Shown: positions 8,182 through 19,033 of the stretch, in pieces
How positions within the stretch are numbered: the stretch's first letter is position 1
How the letters are laid out: each line of letters starts with the position of its first letter
Assembly (NCBI RefSeq): GCF_001425945.1
Contig: NZ_LMEB01000004.1
Coordinates: 234,537-298,536, forward strand
Direction: 5' to 3'
DNA: 64,000 bases
Origin: Brevundimonas sp. Root1279
GTDB taxonomy: Bacteria; Pseudomonadota; Alphaproteobacteria; Caulobacterales; Caulobacteraceae
The notes under the pieces: model-generated
Database searches by the model: none
What the model was told of the DNA's origin: nothing
The model's input: only the letters and a program-made list of their open reading frames with translations
Program-made: the position numbers and the translations under genes

Positions 8182-8946
8182 GTGTCCCAGCCCCGTCAGC
8201 CTGCCATCTTCTTCGGTCACGGCTCCCCCATGAACGCCCTAGGCGGCGTCCATGCGGATGGCTGGCGTGCGCTGGGCGAGGCGGTCGGCAAGCCCCGGGG
8301 CGTGCTGATGATCTCCGCCCACTGGGAGACCGGCGGGCTCGGAGTGACGGCCCAGGAACGGCCGGAAACCATCCATGATTTCGGCGGCTTCCCGGACGAA
8401 CTGCATGCGATGCAGTATCCGGCGCCCGGCTCGCCCGAACTGGCGGCGCGGGTCTCCGAGCTGACCGGCGCGGTGCAGACGACGCAATGGGGCCTGGATC
8501 ACGGGACCTGGTCGGTGCTGGCCCATGTCTGGCCTGAAGCGGACGTGCCGGTCGTGCAGCTGTCCCTGAACCAGCGCCTCGACGCCCGCGGCCACTATGA
8601 ACTGGCCAAGGCCTTGCGTCCTCTGCGTGACGAGGGGGTGATCATCGCCGGCTCCGGCGACTTCGTGCACAACCTCAGAACCTGGAAGCGATCCGGCGGC
8701 GACCCATACGAATGGGCGAGCCACTTCAACGAGGCGGTCAAATCCGCCCTGATCCGCGGCGATGACGACGCCCTCGTCGACTGGGTCGGCCTGGCCGAGG
8801 ACGCCCAGATGAGCGTGCCGACCGACGAACATTATCTTCCGCTGCTCTACGTCGCCGCCCAGCGCCTGCCGGGCGACGACGTGAGCTTCTTCAATGACGT
8901 CATCGAGGGTGGTTCGATCTCGATGACGGGCGTGAAAATCGGTTAG
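8182..8946 (+). CDS. ygiD: YgiD-type extradiol dioxygenase (4,5-DOPA dioxygenase family)
   Basis: 254 residues from GTG 8182, preceded by GGAG at 5 bases spacing. The LigB/DODA fold is indicated by FFGHGSPMNAL near the N-terminus, ISAHWET, LDHGTWSVL and GSGDFVHNLR; the His residues in these motifs form the metal site of the family. These enzymes cleave catechols such as L-DOPA by extradiol ring opening. The 63 bases upstream include an AT-rich stretch (ATATTAGATACTTC) suitable for a promoter. The gene ends convergently with doxX, sharing 4 bases. Confidence 0.9.
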   Translation: MSQPRQPAIFFGHGSPMNALGGVHADGWRALGEAVGKPRGVLMISAHWETGGLGVTAQERPETIHDFGGFPDELHAMQYPAPGSPELAARVSELTGAVQTTQWGLDHGTWSVLAHVWPEADVPVVQLSLNQRLDARGHYELAKALRPLRDEGVIIAGSGDFVHNLRTWKRSGGDPYEWASHFNEAVKSALIRGDDDALVDWVGLAEDAQMSVPTDEHYLPLLYVAAQRLPGDDVSFFNDVIEGGSISMTGVKIG

Positions 8947-9335
8947 GCCCGCTTCATCGTCGCGTCGACCGACCACGGCCCCGGACCGGCGGCGAAGAAG
9001 TACAGGAAGACAAAGCAGTACAGGGCGATGGTCTCGCCGCCGTTGAGGATCGGGAACGGTCCTTGCGGCGCGTGGATCATCCAGTAGCCGACGGCGCAGA
9101 AGCCCGCCGCCAGGAAGGCGACCGGTCGCGTGAACAGGCCGAGCAGGAACAGGGTCCCGAGGATCAGTTCCAGCGGGCCGGAGAGCCCCGGTACGCTCAG
9201 GCCGGGCGCAGGAACGCCCGGTACGACGGGGAAGCCCAGCACCTTGGCAGTGCCGTGGCAGACGAACAGCAGGCCGGCGACGATGCGCAGCACGCTGAGA
9301 AGCTGGGGTTGGTACGCTGAGACACGGTTGAACAT
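8943..9335 (-). CDS. DoxX-family membrane protein
   Basis: 130 residues with four predicted membrane helices. ATG 9335 is preceded by GAGGAGG at 7 bases, which decides the start over the in-frame ATG at 9350. DoxX features are LRIVAGLLFVCHGTAKVLGFP and PLELILGTLFLLGLFTRPVAFLAAGF. DoxX proteins are small inner-membrane proteins, some linked to oxidative stress or thiosulfate:quinone metabolism; the role is not determined here. It is tail-to-tail with the dioxygenase gene. Confidence 0.88.
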   Translation of the reverse strand: MFNRVSAYQPQLLSVLRIVAGLLFVCHGTAKVLGFPVVPGVPAPGLSVPGLSGPLELILGTLFLLGLFTRPVAFLAAGFCAVGYWMIHAPQGPFPILNGGETIALYCFVFLYFFAAGPGPWSVDATMKRA

Positions 9336-9401
9336 GGCAGCCCTCCTCATGGCGAGGCCGCCAGTGTGTAACCGAGTCGGGATCAGTTCAAAGATTGGCG
9401 G

Positions 9402-10955
9402 TCAGGCCGCCTTGTCGACCTCGACCATCTGCTGGATGGCGACGTAGTCGGTCTTGCCCGTGCCCAGCACCGGCACCTCGCCGACGCGCATGATCTTTTT
9501 GGGCACCGCCAGCTCGGGCGCGCCGTGGTTGCGGGCCCATTCGGCGAGGCGGGCGACGTCGGCGTCCTTGCGGTCGGTGACCAGGACCAGCTTCTCGCCC
9601 TTGCGGCTGTCCGGAATCGAGACCACTGCGTGCCGGGCCTCGGGCCAGACGGCGCTGGCCAGGCCCTCGACCGCCGTCAGCGAGACCATCTCCCCGCCGA
9701 TCTTGGCGAACCGCTTCACCCGTCCGAGGATCGAGACATAGCCCTCGTCGTCGATGTCGACGATGTCCCCCGTATCGTGCCAGCCGCCGGTGAGCGGCTC
9801 GATCGCCATTGGATCCTCTGGCGACAGATAGCCTTCCATGACGTTAGGGCCGCGGAGGAAAAGGCGGCCGCCTTCGTCGATGCCGGGTACGGGATCGAGG
9901 CGCCAGTCGAGGCCCGGAAGAACCTGTCCCACGGTGCCCGGCCGGTTGCGGTCCGGATGGTTCACCGCCACGACCGGAGAGGCTTCAGTCGCGCCATAGC
10001 CCTCCAGCAGCTTGAGGCCGTGGAAGCGGGTGTTGAACAGGTGGTGGGTCTCGTCGCGCACCTTTTCGGCGCCGGCGACGACAAACTGCAGGGTCGAGAA
10101 GTCGTCCGGCCCGGCCACGCGGGCGTACTGGTTCAGGAAGGTGTCGGTCGCGAACAGGATCGAGGCCTTCACATCCGGAAGCAGTTCGACGATCTGCTTG
10201 GCGTGCAGCGGGGAAGGGTACTGGAACGCCTTCATCCCCTGCAGCAGCGGCAGCAGCACGCCGCCCGTCAGGCCGAAGCAGTGGAAGGTCGGCAGCGGGT
10301 TGAACATCACCCACTCTGGTTTCAGGTCGATGTGCTGGGCCACCTGACGGCAGTTGGCGACCAGGTTCCACTGGCTCAGGACCACGCCCTTGGGCGCGCC
10401 GAAACTGCCCGAGGTGAACAGGATCACGCCCGGATCGTGCGGCTCGGTCTTCACCCGGAAGCGCTTCGGCATCAGCCCGGCCATCAGGCCGTAGAGCTTG
10501 TCCGGCAGGCCGATGGTCTTGCGCACGTCGTCCAGCCAGACGATCTCGGCCACCGTCGCCAGATCGTCCACGAGATCCTCGAGCTTGGCTTGCGAGATGA
10601 AGCGCTTGGCCGTCAGCACCTTCTGCACGCCGGCGGCTTGGATCGCCGCTTTGATGTTCCGCTCGCCCGACGTGAAGTTCAGCATCACCGGCACGCGGCC
10701 GTGCGCATGCAGGCCGTAATAGGTGACCACAACGCCCATGCTGGAGGGCAGCAGAATGCCGACGCGCTCACCCGGTTCGGTCATGGCGGCGATCTTGCGC
10801 CCGAGCACGAAGGCGGCGCGGATCAGGCCCGTATAGGTCAGCGGCTTGCGATCCTGGTCCTCCAGAATCTCCTTGTCGCCAAAGGTTTCCCGCGCGGCGA
10901 TCAAGGCGTCGAAGATCGTTTCTTCGCCGGCCTTCAGGTCCAGGGGTACGCGCAA
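9402..10955 (-). CDS. AMP-forming acyl-CoA/acyl-ACP synthetase
   Basis: 517 residues, ANL superfamily. The P-loop motif FTSGSFGAPKGVVLSQ (around 190) is followed by GYGATEASPVV and the A7/A8 segments HDTGDIVDIDDEGY and GRVKRFAKIGGEMVS. The sequence most resembles the acyl-ACP synthetase half of Aas-type enzymes, which activate free fatty acids with ATP for membrane lipid repair. It lacks an acyltransferase domain. In place of the usual Glu or Thr in the P-loop there is Phe. The start at 10955 gives the expected N-terminus. The fatty-acid specificity and the acceptor (CoA or ACP) cannot be settled from sequence. Confidence 0.87.
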   Translation of the reverse strand: MRVPLDLKAGEETIFDALIAARETFGDKEILEDQDRKPLTYTGLIRAAFVLGRKIAAMTEPGERVGILLPSSMGVVVTYYGLHAHGRVPVMLNFTSGERNIKAAIQAAGVQKVLTAKRFISQAKLEDLVDDLATVAEIVWLDDVRKTIGLPDKLYGLMAGLMPKRFRVKTEPHDPGVILFTSGSFGAPKGVVLSQWNLVANCRQVAQHIDLKPEWVMFNPLPTFHCFGLTGGVLLPLLQGMKAFQYPSPLHAKQIVELLPDVKASILFATDTFLNQYARVAGPDDFSTLQFVVAGAEKVRDETHHLFNTRFHGLKLLEGYGATEASPVVAVNHPDRNRPGTVGQVLPGLDWRLDPVPGIDEGGRLFLRGPNVMEGYLSPEDPMAIEPLTGGWHDTGDIVDIDDEGYVSILGRVKRFAKIGGEMVSLTAVEGLASAVWPEARHAVVSIPDSRKGEKLVLVTDRKDADVARLAEWARNHGAPELAVPKKIMRVGEVPVLGTGKTDYVAIQQMVEVDKAA

Positions 10956-11131
10956 AAGACAGCCTCCGTGCGGGCCTCGGTTCCCCCCGCGCCCTTTTTC
11001 TGAATGCGCAAACTAGAGATGCGTAACGGGGTTGAAAAGATGTGTTACCCGCCGTGAGGCGGACAGCCGCCTTGCCTTCGCCTTGTGGAAGGACGACATA
11101 GCGCCTTCGTACCGCCCGGAGCCGAGACGTC

Positions 11132-12094
11132 TTGGTCACCCTGATCGACACCCTCACGAAGACGCCCGCCGAGTTGCGTCACCCCGAAAAGCAGAACCGC
11201 CCGGACTCCGTCGTGCTGAAAAAGCCCGACTGGCTGCGGGTGAAGGCGCCGGGGTCGGGCCAGTACAACGCCACCAAGGCGATCGTGAAGGAGAAGGGTC
11301 TCCACACGGTCTGCGAGGAGGCCGCCTGCCCGAACATCGGCGAGTGCTGGAGCCAGAAGCACGCCACCCTGATGATCATGGGCGACACCTGCACTCGGGC
11401 CTGCGCCTTCTGCAATGTGAAGACCGGCCTGCCGCAGCCGCTGGATCCCGAAGAGCCCGCCAAGGTCGGCTTGGCCGTCCAGCAGATGGGCCTGAACCAC
11501 GTGGTCATCACCTCGGTGGACCGAGACGACGTCGTCGACGGCGGCGCGGCTCACTTCGCCGAGGTCGTGCGCCAGATCCGCCTGCAGGCGCCCGGCACGA
11601 CGATCGAGATCCTGACTCCCGACTTCCTGCGCAAGGACGGCGCGGCCGAGGTGATGATCGACGCAACCCCGGACGTCTTCAACCACAACCTCGAGACCGT
11701 CCCGCGGCTCTATCTGAAGATCCGCCCGGGAGCCCGCTACTTCCACTCCCTGCGCCTGCTCCAGATGGTCAAGGAGCGAGACCCCAACCAGTTCACCAAG
11801 TCCGGCATCATGGTCGGCCTGGGCGAGACCAAGGAAGAGGTCATGCAGGTGATGGACGACATGCGCTCCGCCGGCGTCGACTTCATCACCATCGGCCAGT
11901 ACCTGCAGCCGACCCGCAAGCATGCGGCCATCGAGCGCTTCGTCACGCCGGAAGAGTTCAAGGCCTATGAGGCGATCGCCCGGGCCAAGGGCTTCCTGAT
12001 GGTCTCGGCCTCACCGCTGACCCGCAGCTCGCACCACGCCGGCGACGACTTCGCCCGGCTGAAGGCCGCGCGTCTGGCCCAGACCGGCCGCTGA
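11132..12094 (+). CDS. lipA: Lipoyl synthase LipA
   Basis: 320 residues with both iron-sulfur motifs: auxiliary cluster C61, C66, C72 ([12 protein letters not shown]) and radical-SAM cluster C87, C91, C94 (CTRACAFC). The C-terminal RSSHHAGD contains the Ser ligand of the auxiliary cluster. LipA inserts two sulfur atoms into protein-bound octanoyl groups, making the lipoyl cofactor of the PDH and other complexes. The start is TTG 11132 with GGAG 10 bases upstream. A small hairpin (AGGCGG 11057-11062, CCGCCT 11067-11072) lies in the leader. Next is the RatA/Coq10-like gene, 7 bases downstream. Confidence 0.97.
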   Translation: MVTLIDTLTKTPAELRHPEKQNRPDSVVLKKPDWLRVKAPGSGQYNATKAIVKEKGLHTVCEEAACPNIGECWSQKHATLMIMGDTCTRACAFCNVKTGLPQPLDPEEPAKVGLAVQQMGLNHVVITSVDRDDVVDGGAAHFAEVVRQIRLQAPGTTIEILTPDFLRKDGAAEVMIDATPDVFNHNLETVPRLYLKIRPGARYFHSLRLLQMVKERDPNQFTKSGIMVGLGETKEEVMQVMDDMRSAGVDFITIGQYLQPTRKHAAIERFVTPEEFKAYEAIARAKGFLMVSASPLTRSSHHAGDDFARLKAARLAQTGR

Positions 12095-12101
12095 GCCGCG
12101 C

Positions 12102-12572
12102 TTGGCCGTCCACCGCGTCACCAAGATCCTTCCGTATCAGCCCGAGCAGCTCGCCAAGCTGGTCGCGGACGTCGGCGCCTATCCGGAGTTCGTGCCCTGG
12201 GTCACCGGCATGCGGACCTGGAACCGGCGCGAGGAGCGGCCCGGCATCTGCGTCGTCGACGCCGAGGCCTCGGTCGGCTTCTCCTTCCTCAAGGAACGGT
12301 TCTCGACCTGGGTGCGGCATGACGAGAACAGGCCGATGGTCGAGGTCGGCTTGTTGCGCGGCCCCTTCCACCATCTGAAGAACCGCTGGGAGTTCTTCCC
12401 CGACCCGGCGGGTACGCGCATCGAGTTCATGATCGACTTCGCCTTTCGCTCGCGGATGCTCGACATGATGCTGCAGGCCAATTTCGACCGGGCGGTCTCC
12501 AAGTTGATGGCCTGTTTCGAGGCGAGGGCCGACGCGCTCTACGCCCCCCAGAATTCGAAGACAGCTCCGTGA
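12102..12572 (+). CDS. RatA/Coq10-type START-domain protein
   Basis: 156 residues, TTG start 12102, only 7 bases after lipA. It opens with RVTKILPYQPEQLAKLVADVGAYPEFVPW, the usual beginning of the polyketide-cyclase/START proteins called RatA, YfjG or Coq10, and has the FEF-like GPFHHLKNRWEFFP segment. Members bind hydrophobic ligands; Coq10 chaperones ubiquinone, while the bacterial ribosome-toxin label is disputed. Pairing with lipA is common in alphaproteobacteria and suggests a respiratory link. Its stop overlaps the start of the next gene as GTGA. Confidence 0.88.
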   Translation: MAVHRVTKILPYQPEQLAKLVADVGAYPEFVPWVTGMRTWNRREERPGICVVDAEASVGFSFLKERFSTWVRHDENRPMVEVGLLRGPFHHLKNRWEFFPDPAGTRIEFMIDFAFRSRMLDMMLQANFDRAVSKLMACFEARADALYAPQNSKTAP

Positions 12573-13681
12573 CCTTCGACTTCGACGCGACGGTCGTAGG
12601 CGCCGGCGCGGTCGGCCTGGCCTGCGGCCGGGCGCTGGCGAAGCGGGGACTGTCGGTTCTGGTCCTCGAGAGCGAGCCGCACATCGGCCAGGGCGTCTCC
12701 TCGCGCAACAGCGAGGTCATCCATGCCGGCCTCTATTACCCGACCGGCTCGCTGAAAGCCGAACTGTGCGTCACGGGCCGCCGCGCCCTCTACGCCTTCC
12801 TCGACAGCCACAAGGTCGACTACCGCAAATGCGGCAAGCTGGTCGTCGCCACCGAAGAGGCCGAGGTCGCCCGCATCGAGGCCATCTATGAGCGGGCCGT
12901 CGCCAACGGCGTCGAGGGTCTGGAGCACCTGACCGGCGCCCAGGCGCAGGCGCTCGAGCCGGGCCTGAACGCCCATTCGACGATCCTGTCGCCGGAGAGC
13001 GGCCTGTTCGCGAGCCACGACTATATGTTGGCCCTGCAGGGGGAGATCGAGGACGCGGGAGGCTCGGTGGTGGCCTCCACGCCCTTCGAGCGCGCCGAGC
13101 CGCTGCCGGACGGCGGCTTTACGATTACGGCGGGCGGGGAGGGCGGCGCGACCCTGACCTCGCGCCTGCTGGTTACCGCCCCCGGCCTCTCCGCCCAGGC
13201 GGTCGCGTCGCGGATCGAAGGTTATCCGGCGGACCGCATCCCCGAAGGCCACCTTGGCAAAGGGATCTACTTCCGCCTGACCGGCAAGGCACCGTTTGAG
13301 CGTCTGATCTATCCGCCGCCGATCCCGGGCGCGCTCGGCACACATTACCGCAGGGACCTCGGCGGGCAGGGCGTGTTCGGTCCTGACCTCAGCTACGTCG
13401 AGGCCGAGGACTATTCCGTCGATCCCGGCAAGGCCGCCGAGTTCGAGCGCTACATCCGCCGCTTTTGGCCGGGTCTGCCCGAAGGCGCGCTGGTCCCTGA
13501 CTACGCAGGCATCCGGCCGAAGCTGCACGGCCCCGGTGACGATCAGCCCGATTTCCAACTGCGCGGCCGTGACGACCATGGGCTCTCCGGCCTCGTCGCC
13601 CTGTTCGGGATCGAGAGTCCTGGGCTGACGAGCTCGCTTGCCATCGGCGAGCGGGTCGCCGAAATGCTGGAGCATGACTGA
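12569..13681 (+). CDS. FAD-dependent oxidoreductase, L-2-hydroxyglutarate oxidase-like
   Basis: 370 residues of the DAO family. The N-terminus has a dinucleotide-binding GAGAVGLACGRALAKRG and a second region SSRNSEVIHAGLYYP that is characteristic of LhgO/L2HGDH-type enzymes; the C-terminal PKLHGPG and IESPGLTSSLAIG complete the FAD site. These enzymes oxidise L-2-hydroxyglutarate to 2-oxoglutarate, passing electrons to the quinone pool. The GTG start overlaps the preceding stop (GTGA). It ends overlapping a GNAT gene by 8 bases. The exact substrate is inferred from family resemblance. Confidence 0.87.
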   Translation: MTFDFDATVVGAGAVGLACGRALAKRGLSVLVLESEPHIGQGVSSRNSEVIHAGLYYPTGSLKAELCVTGRRALYAFLDSHKVDYRKCGKLVVATEEAEVARIEAIYERAVANGVEGLEHLTGAQAQALEPGLNAHSTILSPESGLFASHDYMLALQGEIEDAGGSVVASTPFERAEPLPDGGFTITAGGEGGATLTSRLLVTAPGLSAQAVASRIEGYPADRIPEGHLGKGIYFRLTGKAPFERLIYPPPIPGALGTHYRRDLGGQGVFGPDLSYVEAEDYSVDPGKAAEFERYIRRFWPGLPEGALVPDYAGIRPKLHGPGDDQPDFQLRGRDDHGLSGLVALFGIESPGLTSSLAIGERVAEMLEHD

Positions 13682-14204
13682 GCTGACTTTCCGGGACGCC
13701 GGCCCCGCCGACATTCCCGCTTTGCACCGCCTGATCGAGAGCGCCTATCGCGGCGAGGTCTCGCGCGCCGGCTGGACGACCGAGGCCGATCTGCTGGGCG
13801 GTCAGCGCACTGACCCCGAAGACCTCGCTGAAGTTCTCGCCGATCCGAAGCAGGGTCTGCTGACGGCCTGGCGCGGCGATGCGCTGGTCGGCTGCATCCT
13901 CTATGCCGACCGCGGCGAACAGACCGGTTACTTCGGCATGCTTTCGGTCAGCCCGACGCTTCAGGGCGGCGGCGTCGGCCGTCAGCTGGTCGAGGCCGTG
14001 CACACTCTTCTGGCGGAGCGGTTCGGAGCCCGTCGCTCGCGCATCTCGGTCTTCCCGCAGCGCGACACCCTGGTCTCCTGGTACCAGCGGCTGGGTTACG
14101 CCGACACCGGCGAGACCCTGCCGTTCCCCTATGGCAATCCCCGCTTCGGCCTGCCGCTCCGGGATGACCTGTATTTCATCGTCATGGAGCGGGCGCTCGA
14201 CTGA
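13674..14204 (+). CDS. GNAT-family N-acetyltransferase
   Basis: 176 residues from ATG 13674, which overlaps the previous gene by 8 bases. The acetyl-CoA site is visible in MLSVSPTLQGGGVGRQLVEAV (V-x-x-x-x-Q-x-x-G-x-G), with a typical beta-strand pattern before it and SWYQRLGYADTG near the C-terminus. GNATs transfer acetyl from CoA to amines, of proteins or small molecules. No substrate can be named. It is followed directly by a second, unrelated-looking GNAT gene with a TGATG junction. Confidence 0.88.
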   Translation: MTELTFRDAGPADIPALHRLIESAYRGEVSRAGWTTEADLLGGQRTDPEDLAEVLADPKQGLLTAWRGDALVGCILYADRGEQTGYFGMLSVSPTLQGGGVGRQLVEAVHTLLAERFGARRSRISVFPQRDTLVSWYQRLGYADTGETLPFPYGNPRFGLPLRDDLYFIVMERALD

Positions 14205-14719
14205 TGCGACTGGTCACTGAAAGGCTGGTGTTGCGCGGCGCCCAGGCGGACGACCTGGACGCGATGCATGCCGTCCTGTCTGACCCCCGCGCCACCCAAT
14301 GGTGGTCGACCCCGCCGCACGAGAGCCTTGAGCGGAGCCGCACCTGGCTCGACAGCATGATCGCGAACGGCCCCGATCATCCCGACTTCGTCATTGAGCT
14401 GGACGGTCGGGTGATCGGCAAGGCCGGCTTCTGGAAGCTGCCCGAGGTCGGCTACATCCTGCATCCTGACCACTGGGGTCAGGGGCTGGCCAGCGAGGCG
14501 GTCAGCGCCGCCATCGCCTATGTCTTCGCCACCCGGCCGCTGGACGAGCTAACCGCCGACGTCGATCCAGCCAACGCCGCGTCGATTCGCCTGCTCGAAC
14601 GACTCGGCTTCGTGCGCACCGGTTCGGCGCAGCGCACCTGGGAGGTCGGAGGGGTCTGGATGGACAGCCTGTACTATGGGCTTTCACGGGCCGCATGGGA
14701 TGCGCGTCAGCGGGGTTGA
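14204..14719 (+). CDS. GNAT-family acetyltransferase, RimJ/RimL type
   Basis: 171 residues. It begins MRLVTERLVLRGAQADDLDAM, the usual opening of the RimJ/RimL (Acetyltransf_3) subgroup, and has GYILHPDHWGQGLASEAV as the acetyl-CoA site and PANAASIRLLERLGFVRTG at the end. This subgroup acetylates ribosomal-protein N-termini or antibiotics and other small molecules. Its ATG overlaps the previous stop (TGATG), so it closes the lipA-started run of co-directional genes. A hairpin with a T-rich tail follows at 14756-14789. Confidence 0.87.
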   Translation: MRLVTERLVLRGAQADDLDAMHAVLSDPRATQWWSTPPHESLERSRTWLDSMIANGPDHPDFVIELDGRVIGKAGFWKLPEVGYILHPDHWGQGLASEAVSAAIAYVFATRPLDELTADVDPANAASIRLLERLGFVRTGSAQRTWEVGGVWMDSLYYGLSRAAWDARQRG

Positions 14720-14755
14720 ACTCCCGGGCGCATTGAGGCATAAGCCCGCGCTCGC

Positions 14756-14789
14756 GTGGCGGCTCTTCCGGGGGCCGCCGCTGTTGTTT
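14756..14789 (+). terminator. Probable rho-independent terminator between GNAT gene and rpmF
   Basis: A 6-bp GC stem (GGCGGC 14758-14763, GCCGCC 14774-14779), extendable by a wobble and a G-C pair, is followed by TGTTGTTTT. It would end the transcript of the two GNAT genes ahead of rpmF. Confidence 0.5.
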
Positions 14790-14832
14790 TCGCGCCTTCA
14801 CCGGCGCCGACTTTAAGAAGATTGAGACGGAC

Positions 14833-15015
14833 ATGGCCGTTCCGAAGCGCAAAGTATCGCCCTCGCGTCGCAACATGCGCCGCGCCCACGACGCCCTGGG
14901 CACCAACGCCTACGTCGAAGACAAGGACACCGGCGAGCTGAAGCGCCCGCACCACATCGACCTGAAGACCGGCACCTACCGTGGCCGCCAGGTCCTGACC
15001 CCGAAGGAAGACTAG
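14833..15015 (+). CDS. rpmF: 50S ribosomal protein L32
   Basis: 60 residues beginning [22 protein letters not shown], the hallmark of bL32, and ending in a basic tail with GTYRGRQVL. The four zinc-binding cysteines found in some L32 proteins are absent, as in many alphaproteobacterial versions. L32 is a small structural protein of the large ribosomal subunit. It is a single-gene unit here, bracketed by a probable terminator upstream (14756-14789) and a strong one downstream (15045-15073); plsX, often its neighbour elsewhere, is not adjacent. Confidence 0.97.
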   Translation: MAVPKRKVSPSRRNMRRAHDALGTNAYVEDKDTGELKRPHHIDLKTGTYRGRQVLTPKED

Positions 15016-15044
15016 GTCTTTCCACTCGGCTGTTAGCCTTTCGA

Positions 15045-15073
15045 ACGGCGCGCGGGAGACCGCGCGCCGTTTT
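15045..15073 (+). terminator. Rho-independent terminator of rpmF
   Basis: A perfect 10-bp stem, ACGGCGCGCG (15045-15054) with CGCGCGCCGT (15061-15070), a 6-base loop GGAGAC and a following TTTT. It begins 29 bases after the rpmF stop codon. Confidence 0.85.
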
Positions 15074-15109
15074 CGTGCGTTCAATCCAGCTCAACAGCTG
15101 GAGACGCCC

Positions 15110-15727
15110 ATGATCCGCCCCCTCGCGCTCGCTTCGATCGCCGCGCTCAGCCTCGCCGCGTGCGGCGCGCCTGACCCTGTTGAACCGAAGGACGCCGCCC
15201 CGGCGCCCGGGTCGCCGGCGGAGCCTGCGGCCACTACGCCCGAGGCGCCGGTCTCCGCCGCCGACAAGCTGACGGCCCAGGGGTTCGGCCCCCTGCGCAT
15301 CGGCATGACCAAGGCCGAGGTCGAGACCGCCCTGGGGGCTGATTCGAATCCGAATGCGGTCGGCGGGGCCGATCCCGAATCCTGTGACATGTTCCACCCG
15401 TCTCGGGCTCCCGAGGGCCTCCTCGTCATGCTTGAGGGCGGCCGGCTGACCAGCGTCTGGCTGCGCAAGAACACCGCCATCGAAACCGACCGAGCCCTGA
15501 ACATCGGCGACCCGGCCGCTGAGGTGAAGCGCGTCTACGGTTCCGCCGCGACCGTCACGCCGCACAAATATCAGGACGCGCCGGCTGAGTACGTCACCGC
15601 CTGGTCGAGCAGCGACCACACGAGCCCGGCCGCCCGCGGCGTGAAGTACGAGATCGGCGGCGACGGCAAGGTGTCCGGAATCGCCGGCGGCGGCCCCTCG
15701 ATCGAATATGTCGAAGGCTGCGCCTGA
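15110..15727 (+). CDS. Predicted lipoprotein of unknown function
   Basis: 205 residues. The N-terminus is a lipoprotein signal with lipobox SLAAC, lipidation at Cys18. A Pro/Ala-rich linker (about residues 20-50) precedes a folded part with LRIGMTKAEVETALGAD and a second, similar INIGDPAAEVKRVYG-like segment (NIGDPAAEVKRVYGSA). This pair of repeats recalls BLIP/SmpA-OmlA-like small domains, but no firm family is recognised. It is followed 24 bases later by an MFS permease gene and may share its transcript. Confidence 0.75.
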   Translation: MIRPLALASIAALSLAACGAPDPVEPKDAAPAPGSPAEPAATTPEAPVSAADKLTAQGFGPLRIGMTKAEVETALGADSNPNAVGGADPESCDMFHPSRAPEGLLVMLEGGRLTSVWLRKNTAIETDRALNIGDPAAEVKRVYGSAATVTPHKYQDAPAEYVTAWSSSDHTSPAARGVKYEIGGDGKVSGIAGGGPSIEYVEGCA

Positions 15728-15751
15728 CCCGAGCCTACGGGGGAGCCCGCC

Positions 15752-18446
<2,695 letters not shown>

Positions 18447-18456
18447 GGTTCCCGGC

Positions 18457-18486
18457 TCCCTCCCTTCGCCCGCGCGGGGGGAGGGA
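18457..18486 (+). repeat. GC-rich hairpin downstream of eno
   Basis: TCCCTCCC (18457-18464) pairs with GGGAGGGA (18479-18486) over a 14-base loop, 10 bases after the eno stop. No T-run follows. The right arm and following bases (GGGGGAGGGACCGC) resemble the DUF559-cassette repeats (GGGGAGGGGGACCGC), so it may be a terminator or a decayed copy of that repeat. Confidence 0.45.
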
Positions 18487-18577
18487 CCGCAGGTCTTACG
18501 GTCAAGCTACGGTTCGTTAGGCATTTTCGGTCAGACTCCGTCAATCGTGAGTCCACGCTCAGAAGGAGCGTCCGTCA

Positions 18578-18907
18578 GTGCCCGAGCGGATGAAACCGTA
18601 CCTGCCGTCAGCAATTCTTCTGACGATGATCGCCTACCTCGGCGTTCAGGCCCTCACGGGGGAGCGCGGCCTGCTGAGTGGTCATGAACGCGACGCCATG
18701 CTCGCCCGGCGAGAAGCTCAACTCGCTGGAATCATGGAGCAAAGGCAGGACCTCGAGATCCGGGTTCGCTACCTCCGCACGAACAGCCTGTCGCGCGACC
18801 TGCTGGAAGAGCGGGCCCGCGCCGTGCTCGGTTTCGCCGACCCGCGCGATTATGTGATCCGGGTCTCCACGCCCGCTGCGACAAAGGGCTCCGCCCCGGC
18901 GGCGTGA
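18578..18907 (+). CDS. ftsB: Septum formation initiator FtsB/DivIC
   Basis: 109 residues, GTG start with AAGGAG upstream. One transmembrane helix spans about residues 7-26, and a coiled coil (REAQLAGIMEQRQDLEIRVRYLR) follows, ending with LEERARAVLGFADPRDYVI, typical of DivIC/FtsB. The protein works with FtsL and FtsQ in the divisome at the inner membrane. The location between eno and pdhA is conserved in many alphaproteobacteria. Confidence 0.93.
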   Translation: MPERMKPYLPSAILLTMIAYLGVQALTGERGLLSGHERDAMLARREAQLAGIMEQRQDLEIRVRYLRTNSLSRDLLEERARAVLGFADPRDYVIRVSTPAATKGSAPAA

Positions 18908-18993
18908 ACTTTCGTTACAGCCAAGCCAGCCCGCTTTGCGTTTCGGGAACGAAGGCTGCTAAAGCCCCTTTCCGTAACGACAAGAGGCCCCCG

Positions 18994-19009
18994 TTTCGCC
19001 ACCTGGCGA
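18994..19009. promoter_or_regulatory. 16-nt palindrome upstream of pdhA
   Basis: TTCGCCA-CC-TGGCGAA is a perfect 7+2+7 inverted repeat ending 24 bases before the pdhA start codon. It could bind a regulator of the PDH operon or form a small mRNA hairpin. A second, wider inverted pair (TCGTTAC near 18912 and GTAACGA near 18973) lies upstream. Confidence 0.4.
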
Positions 19010-19033
19010 AGGGCCCAGCCGGGAGAAGACGGT

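Noticed and set aside
11041..11131. Leader hairpin before lipA considered as a riboswitch
   Set aside because: Only one short 6-bp stem is visible and no known riboswitch core could be matched.
18912..18980. TCGTTAC...GTAACGA inverted pair upstream of pdhA considered as an operator
   Set aside because: The arms are 7 bases and about 55 bases apart, which can easily arise by chance; the compact palindrome at 18994-19009 is the better candidate.
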